In this document: positions 33,735-40,925 of the stretch, piece by piece | Position numbering within the stretch: position 1 is the first letter of the stretch | Layout of the letters: the number at the start of each line of letters is the position of its first letter | DNA from: Candidatus Baldrarchaeum yapensis | GTDB taxonomy: Archaea; Asgardarchaeota; Baldrarchaeia; Baldrarchaeales; Baldrarchaeaceae | NCBI GenBank assembly: GCA_016840465.1 | Contig: JAEOSH010000016.1 | Location: forward strand, 1-40,925 | DNA: 40,925 nucleotides | Direction: 5' to 3' | Program-made: the position numbers and the translations under genes | The notes under the pieces: generated by a model | The model's database searches: none | What the model saw: the letters and a program-made list of their open reading frames with translations, nothing else | Told to the model about the DNA's origin: nothing

Positions 33735-34488
33735 TCAGCCGCCCCATATCATTTTAGACGGAGGCACAAATCCACCGAATAAAAATATGTAGAATACTTC
33801 AGTTAATAAGACTGTAATCAGAGTGATAGCGCAAACTTCGAGAACGATGAGCGTGTCAGATAGGGCTTTGTTATACACTATTAAAGCTATAGTGACCACC
33901 GATCCAGCAATCGCTTCAGGTATGGAGTTACCCTCAACAGCTATAACCGCACATGCCATTCCGAACAGGAGCCCAATTATATAGAGACTGAGGCATCCGC
34001 CTCTCTCTAGGTTTCGTGGTCTTTTTCGACTCCACCAGTACTCCTCCTATTAGCATTAGGAAGAAGGCTGTATAGATGAGTTTATGACTCAATATTTCGT
34101 CGAGGAAGTTTATTAGTCCCTTCTGGGGAACGTCGGTAGAAATCATGATATTTATGGTGTTGGCAGCCGCATGGAGTCCATGGCCTTCGAAAAACATTAT
34201 CAGAGAAAAGAACAGCAGGAACTTTTTCCATGTACTGATTTTCGCCTTACCGCCGCTTGATGTTTCCCTATACGTGAAAAAATCATCACGGCTATTATTT
34301 GCCAGCCCACAAATATGTCTATAAAGCACGCGAGCGGCCATCCCCCACATTGTGACCCGAAAAAATATCCATATTGCATCTGATATCACATAAGCCAGGA
34401 TGATCGCAAGCGACCCAGTAATAAGTATTTTTGACAGATTATCCAAGTTATCACCCTGTGCTATATGGGTGAAATTGTGTAAGCTCAC
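33735..34488 (-). pseudogene. Polytopic membrane protein interrupted by a frameshift
   Basis: Two overlapping frames join to about 250 aa with roughly six membrane helices. The break is at the A5 tract 34026-34022. Before it the chain reads LIGGVLVESKK. After removing one A it continues RPRNLERGGC, then LSLYIIGLLFGMACAVIAVEGN and further helices to the TGA at 33735. Two His-containing motifs, FFEGHGLHAAAN and DEILSHKL, lie on the outer ends of helices 2 and 3 and could bind metal; this pattern occurs in a few uncharacterised archaeal membrane proteins. The start is uncertain (GTG 34488, or TTG 34446 after GGGTGAT). The single homopolymer change could be a sequencing error. Confidence 0.55.
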
Positions 34489-34558
34489 CTCGAATTAAAC
34501 CGTACCGTTATCGAGAAGGAGTAGTATTGAAAAGAAAAAATAAGACGAAAATGCGAAT

Positions 34559-35266
34559 TTACATTCCCTTCAGCAGTTCCATCTTTCTGATGCCACTTAT
34601 ATACGTAACAAGACCTTTTGATGAATATTCTCCCAACGTTATGAGTACTCGTGCCCTCGGAAGTCCGAGTTCTTCCGCAATATCCTTAACCGTGTGATCC
34701 CCATCGCATAATTCGAGCATTTTCCTTACGGTTTCATCTTTTATCTTTTTCAAGATTGTTCTATCCGTGAGAATCGGGTAGTTTGCAGGCTCAACCTCAA
34801 CACGTGGAGGCGCAGGTTTCTCCTCAACAACATGAACTTCCTCAGGGACGGCCTTTTCCGGAGGAGGCGGTGGTGGCGCTCGGGGGACCGTTACTTCCTT
34901 AACCTCAACAGGAGCACCTATCATTAGGCTTTCCAACTCCTTAAACTCGCTATTTAGAAGTGATGCGAGCCTTTTTGCTATTACAATCATGATTCCTTCG
35001 GCTTCTTGGCTATCGAGCGCAAACGCGAGTTTCTCGGTCACTTTATATATCAAAAGGTGGGACTCGCCTAGTGTTTTTATCTGGTAATCGCCAATGTCCC
35101 AAACAGGAAGGGAAGACTTGACTATCTTCTTAGCTGTCTCGAGCGCTTGAGGAGATAGGTTGCTATAGAGGACCTCGCCCTCATCGTTTATTATTGCGAA
35201 ATCGCTTCTGATGGGTAGTGATATTGCTATTCTTGAGCCTATGTCTTGAGCCTTCTCCTTTGCCAT
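34559..35266 (-). CDS. Roadblock/longin-like domain joined to a winged helix by a proline-rich linker
   Basis: A 235-residue protein in three parts. Residues about 10-115 alternate strands and helices like a Roadblock/longin fold (SDFAIINDEGEVLYSNL, then SHLLIYKVTEKLAFALD and GIMIVIAKRLASLLN). Residues about 118-165 are a linker rich in Pro, Glu and Val, including a run of six prolines. Residues about 170-235 form a winged helix (DRTILKKIKDETVRKMLELCDG, then KDIAEELGLPRARVLITLGEYSSKGLV). Such a fusion could link a GTPase partner to transcription. ATG at 35266 gives MAKEKAQ. It stands alone, divergent from the sRNA and nitrilase region. The N-terminal fold call is moderate; the winged helix is good. 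Confidence 0.65.
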   Translation of the reverse strand: MAKEKAQDIGSRIAISLPIRSDFAIINDEGEVLYSNLSPQALETAKKIVKSSLPVWDIGDYQIKTLGESHLLIYKVTEKLAFALDSQEAEGIMIVIAKRLASLLNSEFKELESLMIGAPVEVKEVTVPRAPPPPPPEKAVPEEVHVVEEKPAPPRVEVEPANYPILTDRTILKKIKDETVRKMLELCDGDHTVKDIAEELGLPRARVLITLGEYSSKGLVTYISGIRKMELLKGM

Positions 35267-35435
35267 TTATATCGCCCACTGTCTCTAATTTTAAAAATTA
35301 TTCAATCACTACTACGACGCATATGATTTTAAGCATTTTTCTTGTAATAAAATCTCCAACGCTTTATTTAAATCATTGGATAGACGGCGTGATCTCGTTG
35401 AACAGTTTTGAGGTGTAAGTCCAGTAGCCGCATAG

Positions 35436-35443
35436 TTATATTT
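35436..35443 (+). promoter_or_regulatory. TATA box before the candidate C/D RNA
   Basis: TTATATTT lies so that transcription starting 25-27 bases downstream would begin at about 35463-35467, the first base of the closing stem of the RNA at 35466. Confidence 0.5.
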
Positions 35444-35465
35444 GGGTTGAGATAAAAGTTGTATA

Positions 35466-35534
35466 GGGAAGGGGATGACGACATGAGAGTCAGCAGAGGA
35501 GAACCGTGAAGATAACGCCGGACTGACCCTTCCC
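35466..35534 (+). ncRNA. Candidate C/D box guide sRNA
   Basis: A 69-base element with an 8-bp terminal stem, GGGAAGGG (35466-35473) with CCCTTCCC (35527-35534). Inside it are box C ATGACGA (35475-35481, one change from RUGAUGA), box D' CAGA (35494-35497, one change from CUGA), box C' GTGAAGA (35506-35512, one change) and box D CTGA (35523-35526). The guide regions would be the 12 bases before D' and the 10 bases TAACGCCGGA before D. Order, spacing and k-turn-like closing stem are those of archaeal methylation-guide RNAs. Three of four boxes carry one mismatch and I could not find the rRNA or tRNA target. A well-placed TATA box supports it. Confidence 0.5.
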
Positions 35535-35554
35535 TCTGTATTAAGGGTGGTGAC

Positions 35555-36430
35555 ATGAACTTGGAGACGCTGGTTGTGGGTGCTGTCTTATTTAAAACAC
35601 GTGGTTCCCGAACTTTTGAAGACTTTGAGGCTAAAGTTATGGAGTTCGTTGATAAGGCGGCAGAACATCAGGTTAAGCTAATGGTATTTCCGGAATTGCT
35701 AACTTTTGATATCGTTGCGGGCGCGAAAATCTCTCGAACGAGGGAAATGCTTGAACATATCGAGAAATGCAGGGAGAAATACGTCAAGATGTTTTCTGAT
35801 GCGTCTTCTAGGCACAGCATGATAATACTCGGGGGCTCTACCGTTGAAAAAAGAGGAGACGCGTTCTTTAACAGCGCGCATTTGTTCTTGCCAGATGGTA
35901 GATTTTTCACCTATCACAAAATACATCTCCACTATTTGGATAAGGTTTTAGGAATTCGCCCCGGATTTGCTCCACTTTCCGTGAAGACAGATATAGGGCA
36001 CATAGGCATTGTGATATGCTATGATGTCGGATTTCCCGAACTCTTGAGGTTATTGGCACTAGAAGGCGCATACATATTTCTTGTTCCGAGCGCAGCACCG
36101 GGCAGAAGTGCATACTTATGGTTACGGTACTGTTGCCATGCACGCGCGATAGAGAACCAGGCAATTGTAGTGCATTCATGCTTAACGGGAGAAGTTGGTG
36201 GGGTTTCTTTCAACGGGAAGGCAGCAATATTCACTTCGACAGATTTTCATTCAGATGGTGTGATTATCGAAAGCGATTGGGATAAAAACGATTTAATAGT
36301 TGCCGAAATCAACATGGAGAGATTCATGAAGGTGAGGAGGAAGACTCTAGCTCCTACGTTAAAGGATTTACGCCCAGATGTCTATGTGAAATTGTGTGAG
36401 ATGGGCTGGCGTATGAAGGAGGACGAATGA
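35555..36430 (+). CDS. Carbon-nitrogen hydrolase (nitrilase superfamily)
   Basis: A 291-residue amidase/nitrilase-fold protein with the catalytic triad: Glu47 in VFPELLT, Lys122 in YHKIHLH and Cys155 in GIVICYDVGFPELL. The fourth conserved acid and LFLPDGRF before the Lys motif also fit. These enzymes cleave amide or nitrile C-N bonds of small molecules in the cytoplasm, often as homo-oligomers. The substrate is unknown; the neighbouring ASCH gene and the lack of an amino-acid pathway give no clue. ATG 35555 follows GGTGGTGAC, 20 bases after the RNA element. The next gene starts four bases downstream. Confidence 0.88.
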   Translation: MNLETLVVGAVLFKTRGSRTFEDFEAKVMEFVDKAAEHQVKLMVFPELLTFDIVAGAKISRTREMLEHIEKCREKYVKMFSDASSRHSMIILGGSTVEKRGDAFFNSAHLFLPDGRFFTYHKIHLHYLDKVLGIRPGFAPLSVKTDIGHIGIVICYDVGFPELLRLLALEGAYIFLVPSAAPGRSAYLWLRYCCHARAIENQAIVVHSCLTGEVGGVSFNGKAAIFTSTDFHSDGVIIESDWDKNDLIVAEINMERFMKVRRKTLAPTLKDLRPDVYVKLCEMGWRMKEDE

Positions 36431-36434
36431 GGTC

Positions 36435-36782
36435 ATGATCTTTCGCAAGGAGTTCGTAAAACCGATTCTTGAAGGGAAAAAGACTCAAAGTCGAAGAAAG
36501 TGGAAGAAGCCTCTCGTGAAGGAGGGGCGCATATATAAGGCACGTACTTCATACACTAGCGATTATTTTGCAGAAATTTTGGTAAACAGAGTTTTTAAGC
36601 AAAAGCTTGGAGAGATGACCGAGGAGGATGCTAAAAAGGAGGGTTGCGAGTCTCTGGAGGAATTCAAAAGGGTTTGGGAGAGAGTAACCGGTGAAAAGTG
36701 GAACCCAGATGAGGAGGTATGGGTTGTCGAGTTTTCTGTTGTGAATAGGAAGAATGACGATCGATCGCGAGAAAGAGAGTAG
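36435..36782 (+). CDS. ASCH-domain protein
   Basis: A 115-residue protein with the ASCH/PUA-like pattern: an opening FRKEFVKPILEGKKTQSRRKW, strand VKEGRIYKARTSYTSDYFAEILVNRVF, then LGEMTEEDAKKEGCESLEEFKRVWERVTGEKWNP and the final strand EEVWVVEFSVV. The order of GKKTQ/SRR, LGE and WVVEF is typical of ASCH proteins, which probably bind RNA or modify nucleic acids. It begins four bases after the nitrilase stop and is likely co-transcribed. It is intact. Confidence 0.8.
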   Translation: MIFRKEFVKPILEGKKTQSRRKWKKPLVKEGRIYKARTSYTSDYFAEILVNRVFKQKLGEMTEEDAKKEGCESLEEFKRVWERVTGEKWNPDEEVWVVEFSVVNRKNDDRSRERE

Positions 36783-37054
36783 TATTGGAGAATTTCATTC
36801 ACGTGATACGTTAACTAATTGCGGATAGGAGCGCATCATGACCCCTATTTGAAAACTCATTTTTGCGATTTTGAACATTTTATCTAGTAACATTGATGGC
36901 ATTTTCCCGTCTTGTAGCAGAGTTGTAATACTGCGAGCGTTTTTACGCCCGTGTTAATACTTATCCTTAATAGTGGTTCGAAACAGAACACTTTTTTGGA
37001 TTAATTGTCGTTTTGACATTTTTTGCAGTCATGTTACAACAGGGAGGTTTTGAT
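36783..37054. other. Intergenic region before the winged-helix gene
   Basis: About 270 bases with no gene. TTAATACTTAT at about 36954-36964 is a possible TATA region for the downstream gene. Several T tracts occur, and the strong GGGAGG at 37042-37047 fixes the next start. Nothing else stands out. Confidence 0.4.
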
Positions 37055-37591
37055 ATGAGCCAAGAGGTCATGAAGATCCACAGGATGATGATGAGACTGA
37101 CTGCGGAACTCCGTGACATTTACGAGGACTTTTTGGGGAAACTTTATTCCGTGTTTGACGAGATGCCCTTGGAAGGCAACGGTGCTGAAATTTCAGAAAG
37201 AATAGTTTCACTTGCGGACGACTTCTATCGCAAACTTGTGTGGAGGGTCATCAGGTTCATAAGGCTATCCGTGCTTCCCGAAGCCGCGGAAGGGAGAGAT
37301 TCTACGAGCGGGGGTAACTTTTTAGATGTTATAAAGAAATTTCAGGAGGCCGTGAAGTCGCGTTTACTCGCCGATATGAAGTATAGGGTGTTATCGGTTC
37401 TCGAAAACGCCAAAAGTATGACTTATAAGGATCTCGCGAAGGTCCTAGGGATTAGCGAGAGTTCTCTTCGAAAATACATCAGGGAGCTTGAGGCTCTTAA
37501 CTTTGTAAAAGTGGACAAATCCGTGAGACCATTCAGGGTAGTCTTTCTGGGGGCTCCATGGGTTTACTCGGCCTCTGAACTTTCGGTGTGA
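37055..37591 (+). CDS. Winged-helix DNA-binding protein with helical N-terminal domain
   Basis: A 178-residue protein. The first 120 residues are mostly amphipathic helices with a likely coiled-coil dimer region (MMMRLTAELRDIYEDFLGKLY and DDFYRKLVWRVIRFIRL). The last 60 residues hold a winged helix (MKYRVLSVLENAKSMTYKDLAKVLGISESSLRKYIRELEALNFV). ATG 37055 has GGGAGG seven bases upstream; the in-frame start at 37013 is not supported. The operon has only this gene. It probably regulates transcription. Its 3' end overlaps the converging gene by 28 bases. Confidence 0.78.
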   Translation: MSQEVMKIHRMMMRLTAELRDIYEDFLGKLYSVFDEMPLEGNGAEISERIVSLADDFYRKLVWRVIRFIRLSVLPEAAEGRDSTSGGNFLDVIKKFQEAVKSRLLADMKYRVLSVLENAKSMTYKDLAKVLGISESSLRKYIRELEALNFVKVDKSVRPFRVVFLGAPWVYSASELSV

Positions 37592-38256
37592 ATTTCTCCT
37601 GTGTGCAGATTTATCGTTATTCTCTGCACGCCTGCCAGAGAGGGTATACTTACGACGAGAAAGTCTCCCTCCCTCGTTATGTACGCCCACGGGACCCAGG
37701 ACCCACTTTCGTCATCCCACATATACGTCTTTGCAAACGGATTTTTCTCCAGAAATCTCATGAGTTCGCTTTCTGATGAAAAAAGCAACTCTGTTCCTTC
37801 CATCGTTATCAGCTTGAATGGGCGTATTACAGTTTTTTCCGCAGTGTATTTCTTTCCACTGGGCGGGTATCGCAGATCTCTGAAGATCAATTTTTCATTC
37901 TTCCTAGGGTACTCAATTGTGCAGTCGACAGAAACCACACCAAAGTCGAGCGCCGATATCAACTCGTACCTGCGACGCACCACTGCCAGCAACCTTGCCG
38001 AGGTTATATCTCTGTATTCCGATATGGCGACACAAAAGTTGCTACTGCCGCGCTCCTCCTCAATGTTCCACCTGAGAAGCAACCTGCCACTTTCGTCTTT
38101 TAGCACCTCACTGAGAAAGTTCTTGATGTTTGGAAGGAAAGAAAGTCCCTTCCCCCGTATTCTGACCTTCACCTCGGCCCTTACGATCCGACCCTCGTTG
38201 TTTTCACATCTACGGATAGTTTCCCATGCCTCGTTGTCGCTGATTTCTATTTTCAT
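37564..38256 (-). CDS. Unknown protein, beta-rich
   Basis: A 230-residue soluble protein of mostly alternating strands. The middle carries charged repeats such as AEVKVRIRGKGLSF, LRWNIEEERGSSNFCVAISEYRD and RYELISALDFGVVSVDCTIEYP. The C-terminal part has DFLVVSIPSLAGVQRITINLHTGEIH. I recognise no domain. The start ATG 38256 is preceded by GGAGG at a spacing of seven, while the upstream in-frame ATG at 38274 and TTG at 38322 have no such support. It converges on the winged-helix gene with 28 bases of 3' overlap. Confidence 0.7.
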   Translation of the reverse strand: MKIEISDNEAWETIRRCENNEGRIVRAEVKVRIRGKGLSFLPNIKNFLSEVLKDESGRLLLRWNIEEERGSSNFCVAISEYRDITSARLLAVVRRRYELISALDFGVVSVDCTIEYPRKNEKLIFRDLRYPPSGKKYTAEKTVIRPFKLITMEGTELLFSSESELMRFLEKNPFAKTYMWDDESGSWVPWAYITREGDFLVVSIPSLAGVQRITINLHTGEIHTESSEAE

Positions 38257-38468
38257 TCGGGATCCTCCTTTCATGCGCTTCTGGTGCGGATATTTACTAG
38301 AGAATTCTTCGTCCACACGCAAAAAAACATTATGTCAGCGGTGGTACTCTTCGAAATGCATACATTTTATAAAATTCTCCGATTGAAATTATAAATGGAT
38401 GGCCTCTTCTTGGAGTGAGGCTTTAGTCGCTATTGAACAATAAGAAAAAGCGCGGGTGTTTCTGACAG

Positions 38469-38951
38469 ATGCCCGAGAGCAGATGGGAAACCGTGAGGAA
38501 AATACTCTCTCATCTGCGGGAGAGAAAAGTCGTTGTCTTTGTTGATGGGCCAAACATTTTAAGAAAGGAATTCAATGTGAGGCTTGAGGACATAAGGGAA
38601 ATAGCGGAGCAGTTTGGAAGGGTAACCGTAGCGAAAGTCTTCCTAGACAAATTTGCGCCGAAGAAGCTCATAGAAGCCGTGTCTAATAGTGGCTTTACGC
38701 CTGTGATCTCCCCTGTGGACATCCATGTTTATATGGCAATAGAACTCGCAACGATTCTTAACACGATGAGCGTTGACGTGTTCACGGTGGTGTCACGGCA
38801 CGCACGTTGCGCGCCCCTTGTGAAAATAGCGCGTGAAAGAGGGTTAGAAACGGTAGTTATAGGATTTGAACCGGGATTCAGCGCCGCACTCAAGAACTCG
38901 CCAGATTACGTCTTTAAGTTGAAAATTTCGGAAAGCGCTTTTAGAACCTGA
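38469..38951 (+). CDS. TIGR00288-type NYN (PIN-like) domain protein
   Basis: A 160-residue archaeal conserved protein. The signature KVVVFVDGPNILRKEF carries Asp26 and Asn29, the catalytic-type residues of NYN/PIN-like nucleases. Further acidic residues in DKFAPKKLIE and VDVFTVVSRHARCAPLVKIARERGL follow the fold with ISPVDIHVYMAIELATIL. NYN proteins usually bind or cut RNA with metal; archaeal members of this group are poorly studied. It starts with ATG 38469. The last 11 bases overlap the 3' end of the converging CitG-like gene. Confidence 0.85.
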   Translation: MPESRWETVRKILSHLRERKVVVFVDGPNILRKEFNVRLEDIREIAEQFGRVTVAKVFLDKFAPKKLIEAVSNSGFTPVISPVDIHVYMAIELATILNTMSVDVFTVVSRHARCAPLVKIARERGLETVVIGFEPGFSAALKNSPDYVFKLKISESAFRT

Positions 38952-39900
38952 CACCCTCCAGAAAAAGTACGAACAGCGATGCGGCGGTAAGATCAGCAGT
39001 AGTGCCTGGGTTTAGCTTTCCCCTCGCCGAGTGAAGTTTTTCATCGAATTCCCACAGAAGCTTTATTCCCTCATCTGTCAATATGCCTCCCCTTTTTAGG
39101 ATCTCTTTTGCCGTTTCAGATACCCATTTCGCTTTTCCGTATCCGCTTTTCCTGATGATCAGCGTATCTGGCTCACTAGATAGGATTTTGAGAAATGTCA
39201 TGACAACGGCTTTATTGATATCTCCAATCTCTCTGAGAAAACACTTGAGCGAGGGATAGCCTATTGTAAACGTTATAGAGAAGCCTGTCGCCCATTCTTT
39301 GCATATGGAGTCCCTATAGGAGTATTTTTTAAATATTGAGTATAAAGTTATACGCTTTTCTAGTATCTTCCTCAATGATGTATCTTCCATGACATCGAGG
39401 TCTTCTACCCTACCTAAACCCCCGGGAGATGCCAATCTTATTGCCTTATACACATGAACGGCATCTTCGGGCGTGGTGTTTTGAACCACGGTTCTCACAG
39501 TTCTCCTCAAATTTTGTGCGGTAATCTTTTGATACTTCGCAAGAACAAATCCTGCCGATGCAGCGAGAGGCGCAAGAAGTAGTAATGTTCCGAGATTTAC
39601 ATTACCCCCTTTCTGCCAACTTAGCGTATCCCGTATTGCCTCTAGAATACACTCTCCAATTGCTAGACGAGAAAAAGAAAGTTCCCCAGTGGCAACCCTG
39701 AATCCTCTGATGGCAAGTCTCCTCAGAGGAGCACCACTGACCACAGCTCCAACTAAAAAATGTTCAAAGCGTGTTTTTTCGTAGTTTCTAAGTCTGTGGA
39801 CATTTCCCGGCTTGGGAAAACTTGATACTTCGATGAGAGATGCGAGAATCGCGCAACGTTCAATATAATCTCCAATAGCATTGGGATCCTCGCATTTCAC
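38941..39900 (-). CDS. CitG/MdcB-like (triphosphoribosyl-dephospho-CoA synthase family) protein
   Basis: A 319-residue protein with the family motifs in order: EVSSFPKPGNVHR near 25-36, QKGGNVNLGTLLLLAPLA near 95-112, and LNPGTTADLTAASLFVLFL near the C-terminus. The family joins ATP and dephospho-CoA to make the prosthetic group of citrate or malonate enzymes in bacteria; archaeal homologues have an unclear role, and no citrate lyase or malonate decarboxylase is in this window. GTG 39900 begins one base after the psmA stop, so it is co-transcribed with the proteasome gene. It is an unusual neighbour for psmA. Confidence 0.8.
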   Translation of the reverse strand: MKCEDPNAIGDYIERCAILASLIEVSSFPKPGNVHRLRNYEKTRFEHFLVGAVVSGAPLRRLAIRGFRVATGELSFSRLAIGECILEAIRDTLSWQKGGNVNLGTLLLLAPLAASAGFVLAKYQKITAQNLRRTVRTVVQNTTPEDAVHVYKAIRLASPGGLGRVEDLDVMEDTSLRKILEKRITLYSIFKKYSYRDSICKEWATGFSITFTIGYPSLKCFLREIGDINKAVVMTFLKILSSEPDTLIIRKSGYGKAKWVSETAKEILKRGGILTDEGIKLLWEFDEKLHSARGKLNPGTTADLTAASLFVLFLEGVRF

Positions 39901-39901
39901 G

Positions 39902-40627
39902 TTATATGAACCTCTTAACTATTTCCTTCGTCTCCTCCGGGCTGAGTATTCTGAACTTCTTCGTCGATGTCAGCACTTCCGCAAGTTCGACATTTTCCGG
40001 CTTAAGTTCGGCTTTTATTGCACTCTTAAGTGCCTCAAGAGCAAGTTTATAAGCGTCATCGATGCTCATATCCTCCTTATATCCTTTCTCGAGAACCTCT
40101 TTTGCCGCCTCCTCTCCTCCTCCTATCGCTGTTGCATGCCATTCCCAATATGCACCTGATGGATGCGTGCTGAAGAGGTGTGGCCCCTTTGCATCGATGC
40201 CAGCTACTAGCAACGATACTCCGAATGGTCTAACACCAGCATACTGGGTATAATTTTGCTTCAGGTCGCACACTATTCTTGTCAGTTCCTCTATCATTAT
40301 CGGCTCATCGTAGTAGAGTTTATTCACCTGAGCCTGGACTCGCGCGTAATCGACAAGCCTCCGAGCATCGGCGTGTAGGCCGGCGATTGCAACTCCGATG
40401 TGTTCATCAATCACATAAATTTTCCTTAAGGAAGATGGTTCCATAAGGGGAGATGTTATTCTTTTTTCGACTGCAAGTATTACGCCATCGACGACCTTGA
40501 CTCCTATCGCCGCGGTTCCACGTCTGACTGCTTCTACGGCGTATTCTACCTGAAATAGCCGTCCATCTGGCGAGAAGACAGTAATTGCACGGTCATAACC
40601 CATTTCTGGCCTGAACACGCGCCTCAC
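39902..40627 (-). CDS. psmA: Proteasome alpha subunit
   Basis: A 241-residue archaeal 20S alpha subunit. The N-terminal gate region MGYDRAITVFSPDGRLFQVEYA is fully conserved, followed by VRRGTAAIGVKVVDGVILAVEKR, GLHADARRLVDYAR and TRIVCDLKQNYTQYAGVRPFGVSLLVAGID. As expected of alpha subunits there is no catalytic N-terminal Thr. Seven copies form the outer rings of the 20S core and bind the PAN or Cdc48-type unfoldase. The annotated GTG 40627 gives MRRVFRPEMGYD; GTG 40618 after GGTGAGG or the ATG of MGYD are alternatives. The beta subunit and exosome genes are not in this window. Confidence 0.95.
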   Translation of the reverse strand: MRRVFRPEMGYDRAITVFSPDGRLFQVEYAVEAVRRGTAAIGVKVVDGVILAVEKRITSPLMEPSSLRKIYVIDEHIGVAIAGLHADARRLVDYARVQAQVNKLYYDEPIMIEELTRIVCDLKQNYTQYAGVRPFGVSLLVAGIDAKGPHLFSTHPSGAYWEWHATAIGGGEEAAKEVLEKGYKEDMSIDDAYKLALEALKSAIKAELKPENVELAEVLTSTKKFRILSPEETKEIVKRFI

Positions 40628-40925
40628 CGCACGATCTTTTGGTCGTTAGCACTAGTTCTTTTTTCACATGATTATCAATAAAACTTTTCTCAACCAGCAT
40701 TGAGGGATCTTTACTTGGATCAGTATTGGAACGTTGCTTTTACGTTTGACAACAATATTGAATGCATTAATCTGCACATCTCCATAAGTTCGTTTGAGCG
40801 AGATGTTTCGACACAATATCATTAGGGAGGGTCTGAAACAGTTTTCGGTTTAAGTAATTTTCAGGCATTTTCGTAAAAGTTTAAATGGTATCGCTCCATT
40901 ATTCGGTCAGGTCGAGGCCGATGAA
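40628..40925. other. Intergenic region with a possible promoter and gene start at the window end
   Basis: No gene is seen in the first about 290 bases. GTTTAAATGG near 40879-40888 looks like a TATA box, and GAGG lies shortly before an ATG at 40921, the first codon of a possible plus-strand gene cut off by the window end. Confidence 0.4.

Noticed and set aside
35511-35522. Match of the guide TAACGCCGGA to a conserved 16S rRNA stretch (sense orientation)
   Set aside because: From memory the rRNA carries the same strand, not the complement, so it would not be a methylation target.

Overview
The window is archaeal. It carries a proteasome alpha subunit, an adjacent nurA-herA pair, TrmB-, Lrp- and RHH-type regulators, a VapBC module, frequent GTG/TTG starts, TATA-box promoters and a candidate C/D box guide RNA. 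Ras-like GTPases with Roadblock proteins and a RING-finger protein point to a TACK- or Asgard-affiliated lineage, but no rRNA is present to fix the taxon. Base composition is moderately AT-rich and fairly even, with no tRNA, CRISPR array or insertion sequence seen.

Positions 1-6640: a truncated MglA/CvnD-like GTPase, a GNAT acetyltransferase, an Lrp-type and an RHH-type regulator, a STAND-like archaeal ATPase behind a repeated 12-bp motif, then a compact minus-strand operon (Roadblock, V4R/TRAPP-like protein, Roadblock, Ras-like GTPase, 58-aa protein). Upstream of that operon lie a tandem 14-bp repeat and a decayed gene.

Positions 6789-12747: a fused alpha/beta CoA-transferase, an MFS transporter, an anchored unknown protein and a converging LUD/4Fe-4S/CCG fusion resembling LutB plus LutA. 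This looks like an organic-acid uptake and oxidation module. Positions 12847-17384: a small membrane protein, a strong hairpin, vapBC, an ilvD broken by three single-base frameshifts, a YdjM-like membrane hydrolase and a tail-anchored RING-finger protein.

Positions 17671-25796: a tandem Lrp-like regulator followed by a tight operon of a Cys-rich unknown, a 1238-aa TrmB-type protein whose DNA-binding and effector domains are separated by about 1000 residues of predicted coiled coil, an ArsB/NhaD-type permease and a tandem universal stress protein. This is the most unusual locus in the window. Positions 25798-33734: BtpA-family protein, nurA-herA, a 500-bp non-coding stretch, an aldehyde dehydrogenase, a variant metallo-beta-lactamase-fold protein and an Fe-S-loop HhH glycosylase-like protein.

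Positions 33735-40925: a frameshifted membrane protein, a Roadblock/longin-like protein joined to a winged helix by a proline-rich linker, a candidate C/D sRNA, a nitrilase with an ASCH protein, a winged-helix regulator, an unknown, a TIGR00288/NYN protein, and psmA followed by a CitG-like gene. Together the GTPases, Roadblock proteins and the Roadblock-wHTH fusion suggest a GTPase-based signalling network, with the giant TrmB operon as a separate possible membrane-linked sensory or regulatory unit.
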